Shown: in pieces, positions 35,701 through 44,700 of the stretch
Layout: every line of letters begins with the position of its first letter
How positions within the stretch are numbered: the first letter of the stretch is position 1
Assembly (NCBI RefSeq): GCF_002775205.1
Contig: NC_036455.1
Coordinates: 2,952,501 to 3,016,500 of the forward strand
Length of the DNA: 64,000 nucleotides
Direction of reading: 5' to 3'
DNA from: Xiphophorus maculatus
Lineage: Eukaryota > Chordata > Actinopteri > Cyprinodontiformes > Poeciliidae
Made by a program: the position numbers and the translations under genes
Notes under the pieces: generated by a model
What the model saw: the letters and a program-made list of their open reading frames with translations, nothing else
Database searches by the model: none
Told to the model about the DNA's origin: nothing

Positions 35701-38700
35701 AAAGAAATGAACATAAATTTATATAATAAGAAATTTATATAAAGCACATATTTTGCAGCTAAATAATATGAAATATTTTTTTAAAACATTTTGCCATTCT
35801 GTTGCAGATATTCTATGCACAACCACTCATAATTATAAATATTGTTTAGTTTTATAAGAACCACATGGGAGTTGGAGAACCCTGGATTAGACGGACCGGC
35901 TCCATCTAATCCAGGGGTGTCAAACTCATTTTGGGTCAAATCAGGATCATGAATGCTCTTAAAGGGCCGGTTGTGCCAGAATGTATTGATAAAATATGTT
36001 AAAACTGTTAAAATATCAATAAATTATTAAACTTAAATAATGTTATTATTGATCTCTTCAGGATTTTGTGATTTTTTTTGCAATAAAAATCAAAGTGTTT
36101 GTGGTACTAATTTGGAAATATTTATGCTTATTTATGATGGTAAATGCAACTTTTTATTGCTGGCTGCACAGATCATGGATTATAATCTGACACCAATTAA
36201 GGCTGAAGCAGCTGTTTAGTACAATTAAAAAAGTTTTTGACAAATTTTGAGAAAAATCTGCACTAAACTCCCCAATTATGTATTAGCGCAAAAAATGCAT
36301 AGGTTTTGTGTGAATTTCCATAATAATTCTCAAGAAACTGCAGTAACTGATTGATATAATTTGGAAGTAAACAGATAAAAACTGCATTGATTTGATTGAT
36401 AACTTGATATTTAAGCACATTTAAAGTTTAGTCTATAATCTAGAGGACCACATAAAAAGATATGGCGGGCCGGATTTGGCCCACGGGCCTTGAGTTTGGC
36501 ATATGTGATCTGACTGAGTTGAGCTGTTTTACAAAGAAGCATCAGGAAATATTTCAGACATGCCACACTTTTCAGATATGACCTTTTCCTCTCACTCCAC
36601 AGTTGTGTGCCGCTTTCTTTTGGGTTTATCACATAAAACTTCAATAAAATCCAGGGAATTTTATGGCTTTAAGGTGTAAAAACATTAACGGCTAAAGGGG
36701 TGTAAATACTTTTGAGACTCCAGGTTTGTTTGTTCACCCACCTGGTTCTGACTGGCTGCCTCTGATAAACCCGATTTGTTCTGAACTCCTCCTGAATTTC
36801 TCCTAAAAGGTTCTCCTGGGGCGTCTAGAAAGAGATAAAGACAGATTAAATTAACATTTAATCTTCTCGGCTGGTAAATAAATCAAATAAATACCGTTTT
36901 TGCTCCTTTGGTCGTTTCCTCCTCATCCCCGTCTTTTCTTTTGCTTTTCTGCTTCTTCTTTTCTCCTCCATCAGTCGAATCAGGGCTTAAACTCAATCTC
37001 TCCTCTTTCTTTTTAGGATTTTTTCGCCTCTTTTTTGCCGTTTCTTCCACGTCGTCTCCGTCTCTCTGCCTCTTTTTCTTCGTCCCTTTTGATTTCAGAC
37101 CATCTTCACTGTCATCATCTGGTAAACGAGACGACTTTCCTCTTTCTGTTTTCCCAGCTTTCTCCCTTTTGCTTTTTCCAGAATCTTCTTGAGCACAATT
37201 TGGATCTGGATCTGCTAACTTTTCTTCTTGTCCCAAATCTACTGACTCTTTTCTTTCACCCTCTAAATCTCCTTCAGCTTTTCCTCCCTTGACTTCCTTC
37301 TCCTGTCGTTTTTTCACTTTAACTTCCTGATTTCCTCCTCCGGGAATCTCCTCAGCTTCCATCTCCCCAAACACCTGACATCTCTCCAACCAGTTCCTAT
37401 CAACGACGCTCAGTCTGTTGGCAACAGAGGCTCGTTTAGCTAAACTCCCTCCTGACCCGACGAGAAAAGGCGGGCTTTGTTTAAAACCAGCCGAAGCGCC
37501 GAGATCGACACTCCCAGCTGGACTTCCTGAGTGGGAATTTTCTTCTTTCCCTCCTGCGTCTTCATTTTCCTTTCCTGTGCTTGTGGGAGCAAATTGAGGG
37601 GATGGAGGTGATAAAAGAGAGGAGGATCTGTTTGCAAAAGAAGCTTTAGCGATCTGAAACTGGGAATTAGCACCGATTCTATGATCATCATCGACAGAAT
37701 TGCTGATAGCAGCTTCTACTGGTTCTGGTTCAAATCGCTCTTCAGGCTCCGCTGCATGGGGAGACGGAGAGGTCACTGACCCAAATGGAGGCTTTATCAA
37801 TCTAGAAGAAACAAACAAACAACAAACACGGGTTAAAGTCAGACAGTCAACATGCAGAGGTGGATGGAGTAGTAGAACATTTACTCAATTAAGGGTAGAA
37901 CGTCTTCAAAATGTTTTTACTTGAGTTTTCAAGAAATTACTCACGAGTAAAAAAAAAAAACAGTATTTCATAAAAAGAGTGATCAAGTACTGAGTTAAAG
38001 TCATTTCATAAAAGAAAAAATTTAATTTATTTCATTTTTCAGATTCTACAACAAAAGGAAACAAGTCTGGCAAAAGAAAAGAACAGCAGAGCAACTTATT
38101 TTCATAAATATAAGAAATGAATAAAACATATAAAGCACATAGTTTTCAGCTAAATAAAAGGAAATGATTTTTAGAGACCTTATGCCGTTGACGTCGTTCG
38201 GTTGTAGGTTAAGTAAAAGAGTAGTAACTCATAAAGAGTGAGCAAGTCAATAAAATCTGACTTAATAATTATCAAACAGGCAAAGTATAAAAGTTATGTG
38301 CAAATTTAAAGGACTGAAATAAAAAAATATTACTAATAAATGCAAAATAACACAGAAGAAAGACTTTTTCAAATCTTTTTTTTACGATTTTATACAAAAT
38401 TAATACTTACAGCTAATAATGTGTATGTTAGAAAGGGATAATGTACTTCCAGTGAGAATATAAAGTGTTTACTGTATTTTATTAATCAACAAAATAGCCA
38501 TACAAAGCTGGTGTAAAAACAAGAGGTCTCACTTTGACATAAATCCAAGGTGTGTGCCTGTGTTTCATTCGTTTTTGGCTAAAATATGTTTGTTTCTTCT
38601 TCACTGAAGTTACTAGTTTTGAATAAAACATCCAGATTTTTTACTCAAGTAAGAGCAACAACAGTTCACAATAGTATTAGTTAAGAAAAAGTAGAAAGCA

Positions 38701-39880
38701 CAGTGCAGTAAAACAACTCCTAAAAACACATTTTTTCCAAAGAATTACTCAAGTAAATGAAACTGACTGCCAACTTCTGTCAATATGTGATTGTATAGAT
38801 ACAAAATATACAATTAATTTATAGTGGGTAATTTTAGAGTGGTCAATATAGTACCTACAAAAACAAGAGGAAGGGAGGGCAAGAATGTGATAAATGGATG
38901 GATGTGAAGGTGAACTAGTGAGGGTTACCTTGGGGAGAGAACCTCCTGGTGTTCATCCTCAGATGAATTTTTAGCAGAACCAATTGATAAGCTGAGTCTG
39001 TTGTTCTGTATTGGTGGATCATCTTTTAAGGAATTGAGAGGAACTCGACCGGTACGAAGGGATTTCTTCAGAGAAACTGGTTTCTCCTACAGATACGGGA
39101 GAAAAGAACCACAGGAATAATCCATCTTGTATTTTTAGACAACTGAACTTTAGCCTTCATTTTCCGATTCACACCTGACTGAGTGCAGAAAGGTTGTTTT
39201 TAAGCTTCAGGCCGTAATACTGCGATGAAGCCAGGAGACTGTGTTTTTCCTGAGACGTCAGCCTTGGAGCAGGTAGCGGCATTGCTTTACGATTGAGATG
39301 GGCTCCCCAACAATCTGATTCCTGCTTGAAAACAAAGACAAAAAATTGTTTAATCAAACCAGTTTAGAAATAGTTGGAACTTTGTGTTGGTCTTTCACAT
39401 TAAACTAAACTAAAACACCTTGTCGTTTGTGTTTGCAACAATATTTAAGCTGTAGAGGTTGGTATGTAGTCACACATTAGCAGTAACATGTTTTCTTCAG
39501 CACCTTATTTGTTGGGTTGATCTCTGCTGTGATCTCTCTATGGCCGCTGGATGCATCGTTTACTTTAGCTTGTTTTAAACTCCTGTACTCCTTATACAGC
39601 CCTGCAAAGACACGTACTTTATTTCTTGAATGCATCAAGGGGAAAAATGTTTTTATGCTGCAATTAGATGCGTTGCACCCACTCCTGGTCTCCTCTGGGG
39701 CCTGGTCAATATCCTCCTAGAAAAACACAGGCGTTACAGTGAAAGAAAACATGCAGTGGATCCTGTTTTTATGCGGATGTGTTGGTTTTAAATCACCTTA
39801 CTGGGCTTCCTCTGGTGCTGCTGGAGAAAACCCCGTTCCCAGCTTTTCAGCAGCAGTTTCACCTCGTTGTAGCGATCCAT
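20771..39880 (-). CDS. recql4: RecQ-like DNA helicase Q4, 28 exons
   Basis: ATP-dependent 3'-5' DNA helicase for replication start and repair in the nucleus. Exons, 5' to 3': 39797-39880, 39683-39716, 39504-39601, 39175-39324, 38929-39086, 36895-37801, 36742-36824, 35159-35258, 33819-33984, 32782-32892, 32265-32408, 31494-31586, 31287-31423, 31116-31199, 30453-30641, 29318-29500, 29018-29219, 27893-28086, 27714-27797, 25470-25607, 25317-25388, 24787-24997, 24538-24667, 23581-23747, 22625-22802, 22165-22318, 21736-21844, 20771-20892. They sum to 4482 bp (1493 residues; human 1208). The Sld2-like N-terminus starts [18 protein letters not shown]. Exon 6 is a long Lys/Glu-rich linker. A zinc knuckle [14 protein letters not shown] is in exon 9. 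Helicase motifs are STGMGKS (I), IDEAH (II), GLTATAT (III), [11 protein letters not shown] (V) and IGRAGRDG (VI). The C-terminus [20 protein letters not shown] matches RECQL4, not other RecQ proteins. The ATG has a good Kozak context (AAAATGG). Confidence 0.95.
21100..21230 (+). mobile_element. LINE reverse-transcriptase fragment
   Basis: In the plus strand, [13 protein letters not shown] is followed after a break by YADDMQIY. These are the paired palm motifs of non-LTR reverse transcriptases. It is a short decayed scrap in the last recql4 intron, antisense to the gene. Confidence 0.7.
22490..22565 (+). mobile_element. LINE reverse-transcriptase scrap
   Basis: GTGTTCCTCAGGGCTCAGCC reads GVPQGSA and continues [10 protein letters not shown], the B motif of LINE reverse transcriptase. 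Only about 70 bp remain, 60 bp from recql4 exon 25. Confidence 0.6.
22870..23130 (+). mobile_element. LINE 3' end, L2/Rex-like
   Basis: Contains [12 protein letters not shown]-like coding (22890-22930), a common C-terminal block of L2/Rex1-type LINEs. A 3' region with GGCACTTTGAAATGCCTTGT, TGCTGAAAGGTGCTATACA follows. It sits on the other side of recql4 exon 25 from the scrap at 22490. Confidence 0.6.
23138..23497 (+). mobile_element. Small inverted-repeat element A, copy 2
   Basis: Starts ACAGCTCTGGAAAATGAAGA and ends TTTGTTCCAGATCTGTA, so the ends are imperfect inverted repeats. The internal blocks GACCACTTAAAATGATCAG and ATTTGGTGGAATAACCAGG are shared with 28338-28694 and, inverted, 6476-6800. 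No coding capacity. Intron 24 of recql4. Confidence 0.7.
26429..27240 (+). pseudogene. Decayed THAP-domain gene (transposon-derived)
   Basis: The plus strand opens [17 protein letters not shown], then [28 protein letters not shown] and VCYRHVHSG, which is the C2CH zinc-binding pattern of THAP DNA-binding domains. GTGAGT at 26679 and AG before 26962 mark a plausible intron, after which the frame continues [12 protein letters not shown]. It is broken by an in-frame TAA inside a shifted stretch caused by a 14-bp tandem duplication (26549-26575), and by TGA where the conserved Trp after NPD is expected. An acidic Glu-rich tract follows (27140-27240). It lies antisense within recql4 intron 19. The domain call is firm; whether it came from a transposon or a cellular gene is inference. 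Confidence 0.75.
27105..27146. repeat. Perfect 42-bp palindrome
   Basis: The left arm CTGTGTTTTCATGATTTACC (27105-27124) is the exact reverse complement of the right arm at 27127-27146, with a CA spacer. It lies inside the THAP pseudogene, at what would be the end of its second exon. Confidence 0.9.
27423..27600 (+). mobile_element. tRNA-derived SINE
   Basis: The head carries A-box-like GTGGCGCAGGG and B-box-like GGTTCAATTCC at the usual tRNA spacing. The body ends in TTTCAAATAAAGGCCACAAG and an AT-rich tail. A reverse-strand relative with the same 3' end is at 49880-50030. It lies in recql4 intron 19, 115 bp from exon 19. Confidence 0.75.
28195..28865. mobile_element. ATTAATCAATTA-type element G, split by element A
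   Basis: The left part (28195-28335) has AACGATTAATTGGATTAATC and TTAATCATTAACTGGAGCAT. The right part (28695-28865) has TTTGTCTGTAAATATGTTCT and GAATTGGTTAATCC. These parts are contiguous in the other copy at 31635-31960, so element A inserted into this one. Intron 17 of recql4. Confidence 0.55.
28338..28694 (+). mobile_element. Small inverted-repeat element A, copy 3
   Basis: Starts ACAGCTCTGGAAAAAAATAA and ends CTTTTCCAGAGCTGT, so both terminal inverted repeats are intact. It is the best-preserved of the three copies in the window and interrupts element G. Confidence 0.75.
29872..30170 (+). mobile_element. Small inverted-repeat element C, copy 1
   Basis: Contains GCTGCAAAAAACACAAAATC, AACTTTTCAGCAAGATGTAG and GGCAGATTATTTCACTTGTA. 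The region 51330-51590 matches on the reverse strand (TTGCAGTGAC end, CTTGCTGAAATGTTTCTTG, ATTATTTCACTTACAACAA). Non-coding. Intron 15 of recql4. Confidence 0.5.
30661..31040 (+). repeat. Probable dispersed repeat in recql4 intron 14
   Basis: Starts AAAGGGAACATATTATGCTA and has a hairpin (AAATCCACATTTTGAATGTGGATTT) near its left end. The sequence type is one I associate with dispersed teleost repeats, but no second copy is clear in this window. Confidence 0.3.
31203..31235 (+). repeat. (CA)n microsatellite
   Basis: An ACACAC run directly behind the acceptor side of recql4 exon 14; on the gene strand it is (GT)n just upstream of the exon. Confidence 0.8.
31635..31960. mobile_element. ATTAATCAATTA-type element G, uninterrupted copy
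   Basis: Carries GGTAATCAATTAATCATTTA, CTGGAGTATACAGACT and TCTTTGTCTGTAAATATGCT without the insertion seen at 28338. Intron 11 of recql4. Confidence 0.5.
33195..33545 (+). repeat. Purine-rich (GGAA)n low-complexity tract
   Basis: About 350 bp almost free of pyrimidines on the plus strand, built from GGAAGGAAGGAA, GAAAGAAAG and similar words. It lies in recql4 intron 9, so the transcript strand is polypyrimidine. The open frames it creates on both strands are composition artefacts. Confidence 0.85.
33985..35158. other. recql4 intron 8, nothing recognised
   Basis: AT-rich intronic sequence of 1.17 kb between the zinc-knuckle exon and the exon encoding [11 protein letters not shown]. No repeat family or gene recognised. 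Confidence 0.5.
35911..36512 (+). mobile_element. GGGTGTCAAACTCATTTTGG-type element E
   Basis: Starts CCAGGGGTGTCAAACTCATT and ends GGCCTTGAGTTTGGCATATG, imperfect inverted ends. The inner ends carry AAAGGGCCGG and GCGGGCCGGATTTGGCCCAC. Repeats of this type are abundant in fish genomes and are probably hAT-related. No transposase frame. Intron 7 of recql4. Confidence 0.6.
37852..38790 (-). repeat. Dispersed TAACTAGTTACATTTACT-type element, copy 2
   Basis: Contains ACATTTACTCAATTAAGG, TTTTACTTGAGTTTTCAAG, AAGAAATTACTCACGAGTAA and TTTACTCAAGTAAGAGCAAC, the word set of 5148-5695. It fills most of recql4 intron 5. Confidence 0.45.
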
Positions 39881-40112
39881 TTTTGACTTGATTCAGGACC
39901 AGTAAAAGTTATTTAAGTCATTTCATGTTCATTATCATTTCCAGGATTTACGTCAGGCTAAAGCTGGCAACCGGCGCGATGAGATCGGACACTTTCCATC
40001 AATTTTAAATCCTAAAGTATTCCGCTAAGCTATTATATTTTCGTGAAATGTCTTTACTGCTTGAAAGACGATCTGTTTTGGTGAAAGCGGAAGCGGCATT
40101 TGTTGTTTAGGA

Positions 40113-40124
40113 TTTTCCCGCGCC
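40113..40124 (-). promoter_or_regulatory. E2F-like site upstream of recql4
   Basis: TTTTCCCGCGCC matches the E2F/DP consensus and lies about 235 bp upstream of the recql4 start codon, within the locally GC-rich stretch. This suits a replication gene expressed at G1/S. Function is inferred from the motif only. Confidence 0.4.
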
Positions 40125-41661
40125 TGTGTTGCCAGGTCCGTTCCTGAATCCCCCGATCCTATAAAACCCATAACTAGCTAAAAACAAACTAACAAAAAAA
40201 AAACCTTCTAGCTGATTAGTTTCGAAATAAAAGCAGCCTTTACTGAAGATATGGGAGCATACATTATGTTTTTGTTGTTTCTTTTTTTAAAACAACGATT
40301 ATTTTGGAAAATTACTAAACAGCCGTTAAAGATTTTACAACGTGGAAATTTCAAAATAAAGAGACCTTTATTGTGAAGCAAGTACTTCCGGTGCTAAAGG
40401 GTTCATCAGAATCATAACCAACATTTTAAATTCTGTCACTAATTAAAAGCATTATAAGACACTCGGCCGATAGTCAAAAATAATTACATTTGATTATTAA
40501 TGACTGTGACGTAATAGTCAAATAATATAGTAATATAATATCCATCAATCCTGAGAGGAAAACTTTGATTTAAATTAGGATATTTTAAAGAAAATAAGAA
40601 CCAAATATCTTTCTTTTAAGAAATCCTTTAAACATCAAATTTTTTAAAGGATTTAAAGGAAATTTTACCTTTGTAACAGCTTTTTGCTAAATATATATAT
40701 ATATTTAAGCTATTACCAGTGCCTATTTGTTTTGTGACTCAGATATTGACATTTCGAACATTGCAATGTTTTCTGGAAGGATGTTCAAAACTTGATCTTA
40801 TATAAGATATGTATTCCACTAAGCTCAGATGTAATAAAAGCTTGTATTCCAAAGTATTAAAACAATGTTAACTGAATCCTTCTGGCTACTTTTTTTTACT
40901 CACAAGTGAAATAATTTTATTTAAAGTGCTGAATCATTGCAACATCACAAAATGCTAATCATTATACCAATATATCAATAATTTAGAAAAGGATTTGTGA
41001 CTTCTGTGTTTTTTTCCCACGTCTTTCTTTATTTATCTTTTCTGCTGAGTTATTGTGTTAAATTGCATTGTTTTTGTTCTGAAGTGTGACTTGTATTGTC
41101 TTGAATCTTAAAGGTTTTTATAAAAATGTTGAAAAAAAAGATTTAACATACCTAAATATGGAGGGGAAAAATAATTGGTGATCGACTGTCTTGGAAAATG
41201 TGTGTAAGACTTGAACAGCTCAAAAAATTGGATGCATAAGAAAATATTCAAGACATAGAAGAGTCAAAATTAAAATTAAAATATCCAAATTCATGTGTAT
41301 AACTGTTATTTCTTGCCAATAATTTTACAGTCTTATAGTCTAATTTTAGTCTCGCAACAAGTAAAATTTATTTTGTAAAAATCAATACTATAAATATCCA
41401 CTACTCTATAAATTTATATACTGCAAAAACGTTACAACAGTTTTAGGCAGAAAACAATCCAGCGCCACATGTAAAATGGCAGATTAAACTCCAAAGCAAC
41501 TGAAATAATCTTCATTTATTCTATAACCTCACATAGAAATTACAACATTTTTATGAAACTTTAAAAAAATCAACAAAAAATGTAAAAAAATCAAACAAGT
41601 TTGATCTGAAAGATTCATCCTTTAATTAAACAGGAGAGCACAGAGTAAGAATGAAAAAGAG

Positions 41662-41667
41662 TTTATT
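41662..41667 (-). promoter_or_regulatory. Poly(A) signal of cndp2
   Basis: TTTATT on the plus strand is AATAAA on the gene strand, about 96 nt after the stop codon. Confidence 0.6.
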
Positions 41668-41762
41668 GTCTTTATCTACTGACGGTACTTTAATTTGAAA
41701 AGTAAAAACTTTACTAAGAGGATTGTGTCTCTTAGAGCAAAGACATTTAAGACGTGATCAGT

Positions 41763-44700
41763 TCATTCCAGCTGTGAAACTTCATGGAAGTATGCTCCCA
41801 GCATCTTGACTCCTTGGATGTAATTTGATCTGAAAAACAAATAAAAAGGAACAAAACTGAAAATTATGCAAGATGATAAAACAATTCCAGCGTTTCCCTC
41901 AGTGTATTATAAGCCTGGCGGACCATCAGGCTTAGCATTGCTTATTCATGTTTGAATTTTTTAAGACTTTATAGTTGGTGTTTAGGTATTAATCTTCTAA
42001 TCTTTCAATAACACATAATTATCAAGTGATATTTTCAAATTTCCTGTCAACTTTAAACATTTTTTTAACTCGAAAACATGGCGGCCGGCTGGATGAGTGA
42101 CTGCCGAGCGCCCAAACCACCAGGCTTAGCAGGTGTTTTGGGGGCAAACCTTGAATTCTTCTATTTACTTTACCTTTAAACTTCTTAATTTCATTGAAAT
42201 TACATTCGTTGTGTTTGTGACAAACCTGTTGAGCTTTTCGTTTTGTGAGTGAGCTCCGTCATCAGAGGATCCAATAGGAAGCAGCATGACGTTCCGGCCT
42301 GTCGCCTCCTGGAAGGTCAGAGTGACGGGAATGCTGCCGCCCTCACGGGTCAGGTCCGGTTCCACCCCGAAAACTGGACCGCATCAGGGAGGAAAATAAC
42401 CATCCATATGAACAAATGAGTAGAATATTTATTTGTTTAGGAAGACGAGTGTATGTAAAGATCTGGACCGACCTGTCTTCATGGCCTTTCGACCAGCCAT
42501 GTAGTGAGGGTGGTTGAAGTCAGACACCCAGGCTTTGGCCCCGTGGCCCATTGTTACTTTCAGTTTGTTGGGACTTCCCAGATCAGCAAACCTCTTCTGC
42601 ACGTAATCAACCACCTAAATAATAATAATAAACAGAAACTCTGAGTAAAAAACAAACATGGTGTTTTAAAACCAAAATGAAACTTCAGCAGACACTGGTT
42701 TTATTGAAACTGGTTTTATTGTTTAAATGTCCCATTTAATGCAAGATTCCACTATTTTATTAGAATATAAGCAAATGAATTATTAAATATCGTTTAATTG
42801 TTAAACAAACTGAATTTTACTGCATATTTCACAACTTATCTGCATAATGAAGACAGGAAAGAAAGGAAGGTGGAAAGAAACAAAGAAAAGACAGAGAAGG
42901 AAGACAGGAAATGAAAATGGGAGGAAGAAAAGCAAACAGGGTGATGGAAAAGAAAGAATAAATGAAGATAGGAGAAGAAAGTAAAGAAGGAAAAAAAGAA
43001 GACAGATGAGAAGGAAATTAGAAAAAAGGAAAACAGAAATGGAAAAAATAACGCAAGAAAAAAATTAAGAATTGTAAAAATAGGGAAAGAGGGTAAGAAA
43101 AAAAGTATGCAAAAAAGAAACAGTCAAAGGTGGAGAAGGAGTAAAAAAAAAGAAAAGTTAGAAAGTAAACAAGCAAACTAGAGAAGATGAAAAGAGGACA
43201 GGTAGGAATGAGTGAAAAAACAATAAAGGGCAGAAAATGGTGAAAAAGGAAAACAGAAAAGAAGGAAGAACAGAACAAGGAAAGAAGAAGAAGAGATGAG
43301 TTGGTGAGAAGGAAGGGATGGTAGGAGGAAGCAAAAGAACAATAAAAATGAAACAAACCAGCAAACAAAACTTAACATTTTACTTTCTCATCTCTTCTTA
43401 ACTATTTTAGATTCATATGACTGTTTATTATTTAAAACATTGCATTATCATATTTATGGTCTCATTAAACATGGCTGACTTCTCTCTGAGGTTTTACTGA
43501 CCCCACATTTACAAAACGCTGCACTAAAATGAATCACTCTGCTGTCAAACGCATATTTTACCATTTACCTGCTTCTCCACGACTTTGGGGTCCATGTCAG
43601 GGACGAGGCGGATGGAGAATTTGCCGATGACCTTGCGGGGGATGACAGTCTTGGCTCCAGCTTCAGAGAAAGCTCCCTCGATACCGTGCAGAGAAAGAGA
43701 CGGATACCTCCAGCGATGCATCAGGATTTGCTCCTGTAACGAGAAAGAAGCAAAGTGTTAGTGGTTCTGAAAGAGGCAGGGAGTGAAGTAAATATCAGAT
43801 TGTTTACTCACCTTGCTGTCATGCAGCAGCTTTCCAACTCCCACGTCTTTGCAGTACTCACACAAGTCAAAATCGATCTTCTCGTACAGTTTTTTCTCCT
43901 CGTCTGTGAGAGGAGCCACGCTGTCGTACATCCCAGGAATCAAAATCTTTCCCCTCTTGTCAACCAGAGACCCTGTGAAGGTAAAGAGAACAATGTTAAC
44001 ATACGAGAACTGTAAAAACGTATAATTCAACAATAATCTCTATTTACCCATGAGCGAAATGAGATCAGTCATGGCCTCGTGAACCGAGCCGCCAAAGACG
44101 CCGGAGTGGAGGTCTTTCTCGCCGCACTCCACCTGAGATTCAGATGGAAATGTAGAAAATCTGTAAAAATGTCAGCTCAGATAAAAAGCTGTTTGTTAGC
44201 GTGAATGCTCAATGCACCTTTTTTCCACTTAACTACATCTGCATACTTTGTTCTATTTCAGCTATTCAGGTTTTACCAAATTCTGCTCATTCAGGACATT
44301 ACAGCCACGTCTTTCGGTATTAACTTCTCCTACCGCTTATGAAATATTCAGCATTTTGTGATCATCTTGGGCCTTACTGAAATGAATAGAACATCCAGTA
44401 ATTTCTGAAAAATTCTGCTAAAAACGTTGCGCTCTTTCACAGGTAAGTACTTCTACGTACATTGAGCTAGAAACTTTAAAATGTAGAAATATCCTTCAAC
44501 TACTTCTGTTTGTTTAAACTTTTTCATATCTTTTACAAATTTCATAAAATCCTTCTGCAAGGCTTTGCTTGCATTGCGTTCAGTCTTCAGTAGAGGTTTC
44601 CCAGTCCAACTCTCCTGCCCATTTCTTTCAGATTGCAGGATTCATGCTGCATTTTCGCATTTTCTTACTACTGAGGTGAATTTACCTCTACGAAGAAATA

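Larger units (their letters stand above)
39881..41762. other. Gap upstream of recql4, downstream of cndp2
   Basis: The first 250 bp after the recql4 start are GC-richer, with an E2F-type word and ETS-type GGAAG words (40088, 40384), so this is the likely recql4 promoter. From 40400 to 41660 the DNA is AT-rich with no gene. The cndp2 poly(A) signal is at 41662. Confidence 0.55.

Noticed and set aside
36908-37292. Plus-strand open frames opposite recql4 exon 6
   Set aside because: Shadow of the Lys/Glu-rich coding exon, with compositional bias only.
43018-43378. Hydrophobic 116-codon open frame that could suggest a membrane protein
   Set aside because: Reverse strand of a GAAA-rich tract; the hydrophobic bias comes from TTT/CTT codons.
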